64,000 nt of DNA from the NCBI GenBank assembly GCA_041391665.1, contig JAWKNO010000003.1, positions 1,488,001-1,552,000 on the forward strand, in the 5' to 3' direction. Within the stretch, counting starts at the first letter, position 1. Each line of letters begins with the position of its first letter. The stretch is from Bacteroidia bacterium. GTDB lineage: Bacteria > Bacteroidota > Bacteroidia > J057. The notes beneath the pieces were generated by a model that ran no database searches, had not been told where the DNA came from, and saw nothing but the letters and a program-made list of their open reading frames with translations. Positions 1 through 8,978 of this stretch are shown here, piece by piece. The position numbers and the translations under genes are program-made.

Positions 1-109
1 CAAAGGCTGGGTCAAAGATCCCGAAGGTGTGGAGTGGGAAATGTTTTATACCTACGGTGAAAGCGAAACTTTTTATAAACCCGAAGCAGGGAAAATATGC
101 TGTAGCTGA
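1..109 (+). CDS. ArsI/CadI-like glyoxalase-fold protein, C-terminal fragment
   Basis: Open reading frame entering from the left edge (codons in phase from base 2) and ending at TGA 107-109; 35 residues are visible. The segment WVKDPEGVEWEMFYTYG followed by a terminal Cys-Cys resembles the C-terminus of vicinal-oxygen-chelate proteins of the ArsI/CadI family, which act on organoarsenicals or respond to heavy metals. The Glu of WEMFY would be a metal ligand in that fold. Family assignment rests on this short tail only; another glyoxalase/bleomycin-resistance protein is possible. Confidence 0.55.
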   Translation, partial: KGWVKDPEGVEWEMFYTYGESETFYKPEAGKICCS

Positions 110-218
110 CAGGTGAATAGAGAGAAAAGGGGGAAATTATCTGCGATTTTTTACATTAAGGACGAATAATTTGAATTTATCGCCTTAATTTTCCCCTTCT
201 GACTAAAAACTACCTGTT

Positions 219-2054
219 ATGCGAATGCTGTTACTACTACTTGTGGCCGGAATCATCTTCCCGCTTTCCCCACAAGCTCAGAATATTCCTTTCCAGGGGG
301 ATATTCCGCTGAATGACCTCTCCAATTTTAAAGCTTCTGCCTCCAACTGGCAGGTTGCAGGCGAGGTAAATGCAGATTTGAAAAAAAATGAAGCCCTGAA
401 AATCTCACCCGGTTCGGGCATTCTGGTAAACCTTCCCGAAGAAAAAAACAAATCCAATATATTCTCTGTCCTTGAACATGGTGATATAGATCTGGATGTG
501 GAGTTTATGATGGCCAAACACTCCAATTCGGGTATATACCTTCAGGGGCGGTACGAAGTGCAGTTGCTCGACAGTTGGGGGGTAAAAGTACCCGGTTATG
601 GAGATGTCGGCGGTATTTATCAACGCGCTGTAGATGGTAAAGGGGTAGAAGGGTATGCGCCCAGAATCAATGTCGCCCGCGCACCTGGCTTATGGCAGCA
701 GATACATATTGAATTTCAGGCTCCCCGCTTTGATGCCGCCGGAAATAAAACACAAAATGCGCGCATTATACGCATAGACCTCAACGGGGTGACGATTCAC
801 GAAAACCTCGAACTTACCGGCCCCACAGCCGGACAGGCTTTTCCGGGAGAAGCTGCCAAAGCGCCATTTATGATTCAGGGAGACCACGGCCCTGTAGCTT
901 TCCGAAATTTTCGCTATACTTTATATGAACCGGGCTCGCTGAACCTGAAAAACCTGACCTATGCGGTTTATACCAATTTGCCCAATTCCGAACCGAAGCT
1001 CGAAACGCTCAAACCTGCTTATTCCGGAAAAATGGACAAACTCACGCAGCAGGTAGTTGCCGAAAATGAAAAATTTGTACTGAAAATCAACGGTATCCTG
1101 CCTGTAAGTAAAGCGGGGAAATATAATTTTTCCCTCATGGCGCAGTATATGGGCAAGCTAAGCGTGAATGGAAATACCATTCTTCCCTATGGCTGGCACA
1201 ACCGAAATGCTTCTATCGATCTGCCTGCCGGTGATATTCCTGTCGAAATCTTATATCACAAACAGGATCCCTGGTATGCCAGTGGGCTAGGATTGTTTAT
1301 TTCCGGCCCGGGCGTTCGGTTTCAGCCCCTACATGCATTGGGCTCTATGCCAATCTCCAGCCCGGTCAACCCGATCACCATCACCCCGGGAAATCATCCG
1401 GAGATTACCCGTTGTTTTATCGATTATTCCGGTAACGATGGAAAACCCTCCCGCCGCATTGTGCATGCAGTTTCTGTAGGGTATCCCGACGGACCCGCCT
1501 TTACATTTGACGCAGACAAAGGCGCATTGATCCAGGTCTGGAAAGGCGGATTTCTCGACGCCACACCTATGTGGAATGACCGGGGAGACGGAAGTTCAAG
1601 ACCGAAGGGATCGGTGCTGCCATTGGGAGATGAGGTAAATATCGCCATGTTGGTGCAGGATAATGCGCCATGGCCCGCTGATTTTTCAAATGCCCTGCCT
1701 TACAAATTTGGCGGTTATGCCATCGGAGCAGATGGAAATCCTGTATTCTCCTATACCCTTGGAAACGCTGCCATTACAGACAATATCAGCTCTGCCGATG
1801 AGGGAAAATATCTCACACGCGAGGTAACGGTGGGATCAGGGCTGACTACCGCGCTGAATTTCAAACTGGCCGGAGGAAGTAAAATTGAAAACCTGGGAGA
1901 AGGTTTGTATGCAATTGACAAGGTTTTTTATATTCGGATAGAAGATAAACAACTGAAGCCAATGGTGCGTTACGCAGGCGACATGCAGGAACTGATTGTA
2001 CCCTTTTCAGCCAATGGAAAAAGTGCGGTCATTCAATATTCGGTAATCTGGTAA
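219..2054 (+). CDS. Secreted DUF1080 (3-keto-disaccharide hydrolase-like) protein with PA14-like domain
   Basis: A 611-residue protein with a signal peptide (about residues 1-20, ending AQA-like at PQAQN). Residues about 30-235 match the DUF1080 / 3-keto-disaccharide hydrolase jelly-roll fold, with the characteristic run SNSGIYLQGRYEVQLLDSWG and GGIYQ. Residues about 255-380 look like a PA14-type carbohydrate-binding beta-barrel (AGKYNFSLMAQYMGKLSVNG, then GLFISGPG). The remainder (about 400-611) is an extra beta-rich region I do not recognise, which shares cues with the propeller protein next door (INGxxP, PLGDEV). It probably acts on sugars in the periplasm or outside the cell. It lies 47 bp upstream of a secreted propeller/cupredoxin gene in the same direction, so co-transcription is likely. 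Confidence 0.75.
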   Translation: MRMLLLLLVAGIIFPLSPQAQNIPFQGDIPLNDLSNFKASASNWQVAGEVNADLKKNEALKISPGSGILVNLPEEKNKSNIFSVLEHGDIDLDVEFMMAKHSNSGIYLQGRYEVQLLDSWGVKVPGYGDVGGIYQRAVDGKGVEGYAPRINVARAPGLWQQIHIEFQAPRFDAAGNKTQNARIIRIDLNGVTIHENLELTGPTAGQAFPGEAAKAPFMIQGDHGPVAFRNFRYTLYEPGSLNLKNLTYAVYTNLPNSEPKLETLKPAYSGKMDKLTQQVVAENEKFVLKINGILPVSKAGKYNFSLMAQYMGKLSVNGNTILPYGWHNRNASIDLPAGDIPVEILYHKQDPWYASGLGLFISGPGVRFQPLHALGSMPISSPVNPITITPGNHPEITRCFIDYSGNDGKPSRRIVHAVSVGYPDGPAFTFDADKGALIQVWKGGFLDATPMWNDRGDGSSRPKGSVLPLGDEVNIAMLVQDNAPWPADFSNALPYKFGGYAIGADGNPVFSYTLGNAAITDNISSADEGKYLTREVTVGSGLTTALNFKLAGGSKIENLGEGLYAIDKVFYIRIEDKQLKPMVRYAGDMQELIVPFSANGKSAVIQYSVIW

Positions 2055-2101
2055 TAAGGGTAAATCAATATTAGAAAGTTCAAACTGAAACAGACTGGCT
2101 C

Positions 2102-4180
2102 ATGAAAAACCTCATTATATCTCTCTTTCTGGTTTTTTCTTCTTTTCTGGCTTATTCGCAGACAGAAGATGATTATTACCCGATTATCACACTGCCCATT
2201 CCGGAGGATATTGTGCTGGAAGTAGGCGGACTTACGACTCTGCCCAATGGCAATATTGCCGCAAGTACCCGTCACGGGGAAGTCTGGATTGTCGAAAATC
2301 CTTATATGGAAAACCAGACCCGTCCGTATTTCCGGAAATTTGCCTCTGGTCTGCATGAAGCGCTTGGACTGGCTTTCCAGGATGGTACTTTTTATCTTTC
2401 CCAGCGAGGAGAACTTACCCGTTTGTGGGATAAGAATGGCGATCAGGTTGCAGATTTTTACGAATCGGTCTATGCATGGCCGGTATCAGGACATTATCAC
2501 GAATACTCTTATGGCCCGGTTATCACCGACGACGGGCATATGTTTGTGTCGGGGAATGTCGCTTTTGGCGATCAGGAATGGTGGAGAGGCGAAAGCCGGG
2601 TTCCCTGGCGCGGATGGATCATGCGGATCTCCCCCGACGGTAAAATGGAGCCCTGGGCGACCGGAATGCGATCACCTTGCGGACTGGCACTGATCAATGG
2701 GGATCTGTTTTACGCTGACAATCAGGGAGACTGGATGGGTTCAGGAGGATTGACACATATTGAAAAGGGCGATTTTACCGGCCACCCTGCGGGTCTGCGC
2801 TGGTCCCAGCTTCCCGAGTCCCCGGTAAAACTCAAAACCGAAGAACTATACGCCGTGATTGACCCTCGGTTTTCACCTCCCGGACAAGCGATCAAGCCCG
2901 AGGACGATTCTTCCAGTGTGATCATTCCGTTGTTTGAAGCGGAGGAAAAACTGCCAGCCATAAAAACGCCTGCGGTATGGCTGCCACACAGTGTGCTTGG
3001 GATTTCTACTTCGCAGATGATTGTCGATGAGACCGGTGGTGCTTTTGGCCCGTTTGACGGCCAGGTATTTATTGGGGACGAAGGGCAAAGTAAAATCGTA
3101 AGAGTATTTCTGGAAAAAGTAAACGGCGAATATCAGGGCGCAGCATTTGCCTTTAGGGAAGGATTTCAATCGGGTGTACTGCGAATGACCTGGGGAAAAG
3201 AAGGTTCTATGTTTGTCGGGGAAACCAACCGCGGATGGGGATCGACAGGGCCCAAACCCTTCGGGTTGCAAAGACTGGTCTGGAATGGCAAAATGCCATT
3301 CGAAATGAAGGCCGTTCGCGCAATGCCCGACGGCTTTGAGATTGAGTTTACCCAACCCGTTGATAAAACCACCGCATCCAATCCCGACAACTATAAGGTT
3401 ACGGGCTTTATTTACAAATATCACCCTGTCTATGGCAGCCCTGTGGTAAATGACAAAGATTGTTTTGTCGAAGCGGTACAGGTTTCACGCGATGGCTTAA
3501 AAGCCCGGATTGTCGTTGACAATCTGCGGGAAAACTATATTCACGAAATTACCCTCACCGGCGTAAAATCTTATTACGATCAAAATAGCCTGCTGCATCC
3601 CACGGCATACTATACGCTAAACAACCTCCCCGAAGGGCAGGCACTGAATATTCCCAAAAGGAAAAAACCAGCCGCTCCTGTGATGAATCATTCGGCAGAA
3701 AACCATATGCCGGCTGCGCCTGCCGCTGATGCCCCTAACACTGCGGCTGCGACACCGGCAACTCTCGCCAAACGGCAACTAAAAATGCCTGCCAACTGGG
3801 CCAAAGGCCCGGAGCAAACGGTACAGTTGGGGACAAATCCGGGTTTGAAATTTGACCGGACACTGATTACGGTGAAAGCGGGTTCGAAGATAAAATGGAC
3901 CTTCAACAACAATGATGACATGCCCCACAATTGCGTCATTGTCAAACCGGGAGAAGTGGATGCTGTGGGCGATCTGGCCATTCAACTGGGGTTGAAAGGC
4001 ATCAACATGGGCTACATACCCGTAAGCTCGAAGATATTGTTCCACACACAATTGATGCAGCCCGGGTCAACAGAAAGCATTTATTTTTATGCACCAGAAA
4101 AACCCGGAGATTATATGTATGTATGTACCGTTCCGGGGCATGCACAACTTATGCGCGGAGTGTTACGGGTTACACAGTGA
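2102..4180 (+). CDS. Secreted PQQ/NHL-type beta-propeller fused to azurin-like cupredoxin
   Basis: A 692-residue exported protein (signal peptide about 1-19). Residues about 30-420 form a six-bladed propeller of the soluble-dehydrogenase/PQQ-like type (LTTLPNGNIAASTRHGEV, GLHEALGLAF). Residues about 520-565 are an Ala/Pro-rich linker. Residues about 570-692 are a cupredoxin: His609, Cys675, His680 and Met684 reproduce azurin spacing exactly (His to Cys 66 residues, C-x4-H-x3-M) in the stretch VCTVPGHAQLM. The architecture implies an oxidoreductase passing electrons to a tethered blue-copper centre, but substrate and PQQ dependence are inference. The stop codon overlaps the GTG start of the glycosyltransferase that follows. 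Confidence 0.8.
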   Translation: MKNLIISLFLVFSSFLAYSQTEDDYYPIITLPIPEDIVLEVGGLTTLPNGNIAASTRHGEVWIVENPYMENQTRPYFRKFASGLHEALGLAFQDGTFYLSQRGELTRLWDKNGDQVADFYESVYAWPVSGHYHEYSYGPVITDDGHMFVSGNVAFGDQEWWRGESRVPWRGWIMRISPDGKMEPWATGMRSPCGLALINGDLFYADNQGDWMGSGGLTHIEKGDFTGHPAGLRWSQLPESPVKLKTEELYAVIDPRFSPPGQAIKPEDDSSSVIIPLFEAEEKLPAIKTPAVWLPHSVLGISTSQMIVDETGGAFGPFDGQVFIGDEGQSKIVRVFLEKVNGEYQGAAFAFREGFQSGVLRMTWGKEGSMFVGETNRGWGSTGPKPFGLQRLVWNGKMPFEMKAVRAMPDGFEIEFTQPVDKTTASNPDNYKVTGFIYKYHPVYGSPVVNDKDCFVEAVQVSRDGLKARIVVDNLRENYIHEITLTGVKSYYDQNSLLHPTAYYTLNNLPEGQALNIPKRKKPAAPVMNHSAENHMPAAPAADAPNTAAATPATLAKRQLKMPANWAKGPEQTVQLGTNPGLKFDRTLITVKAGSKIKWTFNNNDDMPHNCVIVKPGEVDAVGDLAIQLGLKGINMGYIPVSSKILFHTQLMQPGSTESIYFYAPEKPGDYMYVCTVPGHAQLMRGVLRVTQ

Positions 4181-5328
4181 AAGATCAAAAACCACATATC
4201 GCGGTCAACACACGGTTGCTCCTTCCCCGAAAACTGGAGGGAATCAGTCGCTTTGGGTTTGAAATATTAAAACGAATGGTTGCCGCGCATCCGGAGGTCC
4301 GGTTTTCATTTATCTTTGATCGCCCATTTGATCCGGGTTATATTGTTGGTGATAATGTAAAACCTATTGTAGTTCCTCCACCCGCCCGCCATCCTTTATT
4401 GTGGCATGTTTGGTTTCATGTCATGGTACCCCAGTTGCTCACCCGGCTGAAGCCAGATGTATTTTTTTCTCCGGAATTGTATCTCACCAACCACAAGCGG
4501 ATTCCGCAGGTGCCGGTGATTCACGACATAGGGTTTGAGCATAACCCTGACGAAGTCAGCGGGTGGGCGTCCCGGTACTTACTCAAATATACTCCCCGCT
4601 ATGCCCGGAGAGCCGCCCATGTACTGACGGTTTCTGATTTTTGCCGGGAAGATATAGCCATTCGGTATGGGATAGACAGGGAAAAAATTACAATTGCCTA
4701 CAACGCAGCACATGCCCGGTTTGTGCCGATTCCCGAAGCCGAGAAGATTGAAACCCGGAAAAAGTATTCGGAAGGGGTACCCTATTTTCACTTTGTGGGC
4801 ACCATTCAACCGCGGAAAAATATTGAAAACCTCTTGCAGGGTTTTGATTTGTTTAAAATCCGAACCGGCCACCCGATGAAGCTGTTGATCGTAGGTAAAA
4901 GAGGATGGAATTATCACGAGGCGGCGAAGGTATATGAAACAATGGAATACCGCGACGATGTGATATTTACGGGTTTTGTTCCTGATGAAGAACTCGGCCC
5001 TGTCTATGCGGCTTCTGAAGGTCTTTGCCTGGTATCCTGGTTGGAGGGATTTGGTATTCCGGTAGTGGAAGCTATGCATGCCGGTACGCCGGTCATTTGC
5101 AGCAACCGTACCGCCTTACCCGAAATTGCGGGTGACGCTGCGTTGAAAGTTCCGCCTGATTCTGCCGAAGCGATTTCAGATGCCATGACCCTGCTGGCAT
5201 TTAATGAAACGGTGCGAAATGACCTGATCGCAAAGGGTCTGATACAGACAGAAAAGTTTTCATGGGAAAAATCCTCCGATATCGTTTGGAAGGTTCTTTC
5301 CAAATATTTACACGGCTACTCTGAATGA
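4177..5328 (+). CDS. Family 1/4-type glycosyltransferase
   Basis: A 383-residue GT-B glycosyltransferase. I chose the GTG at 4177, which overlaps the upstream TGA in a GTGA arrangement, because the first recognisable GT segment (IAVNTRLLLPRKLEGISRF) follows within eight residues; the longer in-phase frame upstream lies inside the propeller gene. The N-terminal domain has HDIGFEHNPDE, and the C-terminal nucleotide-sugar domain carries GTIQPRKNIENLL, GFVPDEEL and the acidic motif EGFGIPVVEAMHAGTPV. It transfers a hexose to a surface glycan or other acceptor; the acceptor cannot be told from sequence. Coupling to secreted-protein genes suggests an envelope role. Confidence 0.85.
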   Translation: MKDQKPHIAVNTRLLLPRKLEGISRFGFEILKRMVAAHPEVRFSFIFDRPFDPGYIVGDNVKPIVVPPPARHPLLWHVWFHVMVPQLLTRLKPDVFFSPELYLTNHKRIPQVPVIHDIGFEHNPDEVSGWASRYLLKYTPRYARRAAHVLTVSDFCREDIAIRYGIDREKITIAYNAAHARFVPIPEAEKIETRKKYSEGVPYFHFVGTIQPRKNIENLLQGFDLFKIRTGHPMKLLIVGKRGWNYHEAAKVYETMEYRDDVIFTGFVPDEELGPVYAASEGLCLVSWLEGFGIPVVEAMHAGTPVICSNRTALPEIAGDAALKVPPDSAEAISDAMTLLAFNETVRNDLIAKGLIQTEKFSWEKSSDIVWKVLSKYLHGYSE

Positions 5329-5340
5329 ATACACGACTGT

Positions 5341-5348
5341 TAAGTTTG
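5341..5348 (+). promoter_or_regulatory. Candidate Bacteroidota -7 box (TAAGTTTG)
   Basis: A perfect match to TAnnTTTG 88 bp upstream of the TPR lipoprotein start. No clear TTG lies at the usual -33 spacing, so this is only suggestive. Confidence 0.3.
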
Positions 5349-5435
5349 TATATTTTTAATGAAACTACTGTCCGTAATTTCCGTGAATAATTATTGTACC
5401 TATTTTGCAATTATTACCTTTCAGACCTATACATT

Positions 5436-6593
5436 ATGAGATACACACTACCTATATTATCAGTGGCCATCGTACTGCTTCTTCTCGGAGCATGTAAGGC
5501 TACCAAAAAGGCTTACGTGAGGGGCGATTATGAAAAAGCTGTATTTAACTCAATCGATAAACTCAGCAAAGCGCCCAACAATAAAAAGGCTCGCCAGACA
5601 CTTGCTCAGGCATACCCTGATATGGTGGATTTTTATCAGGACAGGATAAATTCTCAGAAAACCAGTGGTGATCCGCTTAGATGGGAAGAGGTGGTGGATT
5701 ATTACGCTATTCTCGACCGCGCTTATGGTGAAATTCAGCGTATCCCTGCGGCCCGTAGTACGATTTCCCGCCCGGTCAATGTGCAGACCGATCTGAATGA
5801 TGCCAAATTCAAAGCGGCAGAAGTTCGCTATGCGCTTGGAATCAAAGGAATTGAAGCTGGCAAAAACGGCGATCGGGAAGCTGCCAAACAGGCATATTCG
5901 CATTTCCAGCAGGCGATGAAATTTAAACCCGGCTACCGCGATGCGGAACAAAAAATGCTGGAAGCACAGGATCTCGCTACGCTTTATATTCAGATCCAGC
6001 CCATTCCCATGCATTCCCGCTCCCTCGCACTCAGCAATGAGTTTTTCGAAAATCAACTGACCGAATATATCCGCAGTGCCCCACTGAGCCCTTTTGTTCG
6101 CTTCTTCTCTGCCCGCGAGGCAGAAATGCGCAAACGCGAACCAGATCAGGTTATCGTGATGATTTTTGACGACTTTGTCGTTGGACAGGCGTATGTAAAA
6201 GAAACCGTTTTGCAGCGTGTCAGGGATAGCGTAGTGGTGGGCGAAGTTGAGATCGCCAAAGATTCAATGGCAAAAGTGTATGGAACGGTAAAAGCAGAGA
6301 TGCATCAGTTTCAGAAAGAAATTTCTTCCGGGGGGCTGCTAGACTTCAGAATCATTGATGCACGCACAGATGCCATCCTTTCCCAGCGCAAATTTCCCGG
6401 CACATTTATTTGGTATGACCGTTGGGGATTTTACAACGGGGATGAAAGAGCTTTAGCTGCTGATGATAAAGACTTCATCCGGAAGAAACGGGAATCGCCC
6501 AATCCTCCGCCACAAGATCTGTTCATCGAGTTTACCAAACCGATTTTTAATCAGGTAACAGGTTTTGTATCTGAATATTACCGCAACTACTAA
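5436..6593 (+). CDS. TPR-containing lipoprotein of unknown role
   Basis: A 385-residue protein. The ATG at 5436 gives a clean lipoprotein signal MRYTLPILSVAIVLLLLGAC with the lipobox Cys at residue 20; an upstream in-phase ATG at 5394 would add a poor leader and was rejected. Residues about 25-60 (RGDYEKAVFNSIDKLSKAP) and about 130-185 (AAKQAYSHFQQAMKF) look like TPR helices. The C-terminal half has a beta-rich segment around IVMIFDDFVVGQAYVKETV and FIWYDRWGFYNGDERAL that I do not recognise. It is probably anchored to the outer or inner membrane facing the periplasm. Its stop overlaps that of the convergent TerC gene. Confidence 0.75.
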   Translation: MRYTLPILSVAIVLLLLGACKATKKAYVRGDYEKAVFNSIDKLSKAPNNKKARQTLAQAYPDMVDFYQDRINSQKTSGDPLRWEEVVDYYAILDRAYGEIQRIPAARSTISRPVNVQTDLNDAKFKAAEVRYALGIKGIEAGKNGDREAAKQAYSHFQQAMKFKPGYRDAEQKMLEAQDLATLYIQIQPIPMHSRSLALSNEFFENQLTEYIRSAPLSPFVRFFSAREAEMRKREPDQVIVMIFDDFVVGQAYVKETVLQRVRDSVVVGEVEIAKDSMAKVYGTVKAEMHQFQKEISSGGLLDFRIIDARTDAILSQRKFPGTFIWYDRWGFYNGDERALAADDKDFIRKKRESPNPPPQDLFIEFTKPIFNQVTGFVSEYYRNY

Positions 6594-7360
6594 TCTTCTT
6601 CCCGCATGCGGGCGCGGAGTTCAACAGGTTCCCCTTCTGACTTTTTGCGAAGGCGGTTGTTGAGAATCTCCACGATAAAGGCAAACGCCATCGCGAAATA
6701 GATATAACCTTTGTCCACATGCTGGTCAAATCCTTCTGCTACAAGCATAAATCCGATCAAAAGGAGGAAGGATAGGGCCAGCATTTTCATAGTAGGGTTG
6801 CGGTTGATAAATTCACTGATGGATTTGGCCGAAAGCAACATAATACCCAGTGAAATGACAACTGCGGCAATCATAATCTCCACATGATCTGCAAGACCTA
6901 CGGCTGTAAGAATGGAATCAAAGGAAAAAACTATATCCAGCAGGCTGATCTGAATAATCACAGAACTGAAGGATTTTGCTTCAGGATTTTTCTGATCATC
7001 GTCTTTTCCTTCCAGTTTATGGTGCATTTCCGTGATGGTTTTGTACATCAGGAAAAGCCCGCCCACTACCAGAATAAAATCACGCCAGCTCAGATCAAAT
7101 GGCTGAGGAAGACCGGCAAATACACCAATAGGATCTTTTAGCTGGACAATCCAACTGATGGATAAAAGCAAGGCAATCCGGAAAACCAGCGCCAGTGAAA
7201 GCCCTAAAAATCTGGCTCTCCCTTGCTGACTCTCAGGCAGTTTTCCTGCGACAATAGAGATGAAAATGATATTGTCTATACCAAGGATAATCTCCATGGC
7301 GGTCAGGGTAAATAAACTGACAAGACCTTCGGTGGTGGTAAATACTGATAGAAATTCCAT
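6590..7360 (-). CDS. TerC-family integral membrane protein
   Basis: A 256-residue membrane protein of the TerC/YkoY type with about seven helices. The acidic helix motifs MEIILGIDNIIFISI (near residue 22) and LLDIVFSFDSILTAVGL (near 140) carry the paired Asp/Glu residues typical of this family, which is linked to metal-ion (manganese) export and metallation of secreted proteins. The C-terminus is a charged cytoplasmic tail. It is transcribed alone on the minus strand; its TAG stop overlaps the TAA of the lipoprotein gene on the other strand. Substrate specificity cannot be read from sequence. Confidence 0.85.
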   Translation of the reverse strand: MEFLSVFTTTEGLVSLFTLTAMEIILGIDNIIFISIVAGKLPESQQGRARFLGLSLALVFRIALLLSISWIVQLKDPIGVFAGLPQPFDLSWRDFILVVGGLFLMYKTITEMHHKLEGKDDDQKNPEAKSFSSVIIQISLLDIVFSFDSILTAVGLADHVEIMIAAVVISLGIMLLSAKSISEFINRNPTMKMLALSFLLLIGFMLVAEGFDQHVDKGYIYFAMAFAFIVEILNNRLRKKSEGEPVELRARMREED

Positions 7361-7365
7361 GCGCG

Positions 7366-7373
7366 CAAATATA
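7366..7373 (-). promoter_or_regulatory. -7 box for the TerC gene (TATATTTG on minus)
   Basis: Reads TATATTTG on the minus strand, a perfect TAnnTTTG, only five bases before the ATG at 7360. This would give a very short or absent leader, or the real start lies slightly downstream. Confidence 0.4.
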
Positions 7374-7576
7374 GAAGAAAGACGGGAAATTTACGCTGAA
7401 GTTGGTGGACTAAAAATATTGCCGGGCAAACAATTTGTCCTTCATTCGAACTTTTGTTTGGGGAAAATCAAAATAATGAGCAAAATGGGAAGTGTATGCT
7501 GTATGAATATTAATTAGAGGCTAATCCTGGCTTTGTTTGTCTTTTTAAGGCATCTTCATTTGTAACCCCCAGCGCT

Positions 7577-8974
7577 ATGGTTTTCCAACCTTTCCTCATC
7601 CAGATTTTTATTTTACTATCTGGCATATTCTTTACCAATGGTTCTATCCTGCCCGCAACAACTCCTCCCCCCAATTTCATTTTTATCCTGACCGACGATC
7701 AGGGCTGGAGCAGTACTTCTTTTCTGATGGATAGAAATATTGCCAGTTCTGCCAGTGATTTTTTTGAAACCCCTCAAATGAAAAGGCTGGCGGAAATGGG
7801 GATGCGTTTTTCCAATGGGTATGCGCCTGCACCGCTTTGTTCGCCTACCCGGCGTAGTATTCAGTTTGGCCAAACGCCTGCACGGCAGGGTGAGAAAGCC
7901 TTTAACGCTACCCACAACCCGGTCAATTTTCCCCGACTGACCATTCCGCTCATGCTCAAGGCTGCAAATCCTTCTTATCAAACAGCTCATTATGGCAAAT
8001 GGGACCTTCGCTCCGGAGTTTTTCCCGAAGACCTGGGGTATGATGAAAGCGACGGCAATACCGGCAACCGCAACGGAAATATCTTTCAGGGGAAAGATGA
8101 AAAATGGACAGAGGTCTTTGTCAGTTCTGACCCCAAAAAAATCGAATCCATCACGGCTCGTGGCCTCAATTTTATGGAAAGACAGGTTCGCTCCGGCACC
8201 CCTTTTTACCTCCAGCTCTCGCACTACGCCACCCATGTAGATATGCAAACCCGCGAAGAAACGCTGGCAAAATATGAAAATAAACCTCCGGGAAAGGCTC
8301 ACTATCTCCCCGGTTATGCCGGTATGCTTGAAGACCTCGACACAGGTGTCGGGGCAATACTCGACAAGGTCGAAGCACTCGGCATTTCCAAAAATACCTA
8401 TATCATCCTCATGTCTGACAATGGCGGTGTGCCTTTTGTTCCGCCCGGCCCTGACTATCTCGTTCACCCTTCCGAATATCCCCAAACAGGGCGCAATTTT
8501 CCGCTTCGCGGCGGGAAATGGACCGTCTTCGAAGGGGGAATCCGTGTACCTTTTCTGGTCGCCGGGCCTGGTATCCCGGCCAATCAACAATGCGACCAGC
8601 CTGTCATCGGCTGGGATATTCTGCCGACTCTGGCTGATCTTGCCGGTTACGCACCTGTGTTGCCAGAAGATATCGACGGGGTAAGCATTCGCCCGCTTTT
8701 GGAAAAAGGGAATCAGGGAACTATTCACCGGACAGATTTTGGGCTTGTTTTTCACAGGTTTGGCGAAGGCCGAAAACAATCGGCCATCCGTATTGGCGAC
8801 GACAAACTGGTCAAACTCTGGAAAACCAATGAGTTGTTGCTGTTTGATCTGAAAAACGACCCGGGAGAACTGACTGACCTTTCCCAAAAATATCCCGAAA
8901 AAGTAGCCCGCCTCCATGAAAACCTGATAGCCTATCTTTCGAAAGTGGATTCCGAGGTGCTTATAAAAAAGTAA
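7577..8974 (+). CDS. Secreted S1-family sulfatase
   Basis: A 465-residue arylsulfatase-like enzyme with a signal peptide (about 1-22). The metal-binding start FILTDDQGWSS is near residue 34, and the formylglycine signature is C88-S-P-T-R followed by RSIQFGQTP. LSDNGG-type metal ligands occur at LMSDNGGVPFV, and HYGKWDL matches the conserved GKWH region. The family hydrolyses sulfate esters on glycans after Cys is converted to formylglycine; no maturase is in the window. First gene of a run of sulfatase genes; the next starts four bases after its stop, so an operon is very likely. Sugar specificity is unknown. Confidence 0.9.
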   Translation: MVFQPFLIQIFILLSGIFFTNGSILPATTPPPNFIFILTDDQGWSSTSFLMDRNIASSASDFFETPQMKRLAEMGMRFSNGYAPAPLCSPTRRSIQFGQTPARQGEKAFNATHNPVNFPRLTIPLMLKAANPSYQTAHYGKWDLRSGVFPEDLGYDESDGNTGNRNGNIFQGKDEKWTEVFVSSDPKKIESITARGLNFMERQVRSGTPFYLQLSHYATHVDMQTREETLAKYENKPPGKAHYLPGYAGMLEDLDTGVGAILDKVEALGISKNTYIILMSDNGGVPFVPPGPDYLVHPSEYPQTGRNFPLRGGKWTVFEGGIRVPFLVAGPGIPANQQCDQPVIGWDILPTLADLAGYAPVLPEDIDGVSIRPLLEKGNQGTIHRTDFGLVFHRFGEGRKQSAIRIGDDKLVKLWKTNELLLFDLKNDPGELTDLSQKYPEKVARLHENLIAYLSKVDSEVLIKK

Positions 8975-8978
8975 AAAA

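Noticed and set aside
3931..4176. Upstream extension of the glycosyltransferase reading frame
   Set aside because: Lies in another frame of the cupredoxin domain; the GTG at 4177 gives a normal GT N-terminus.
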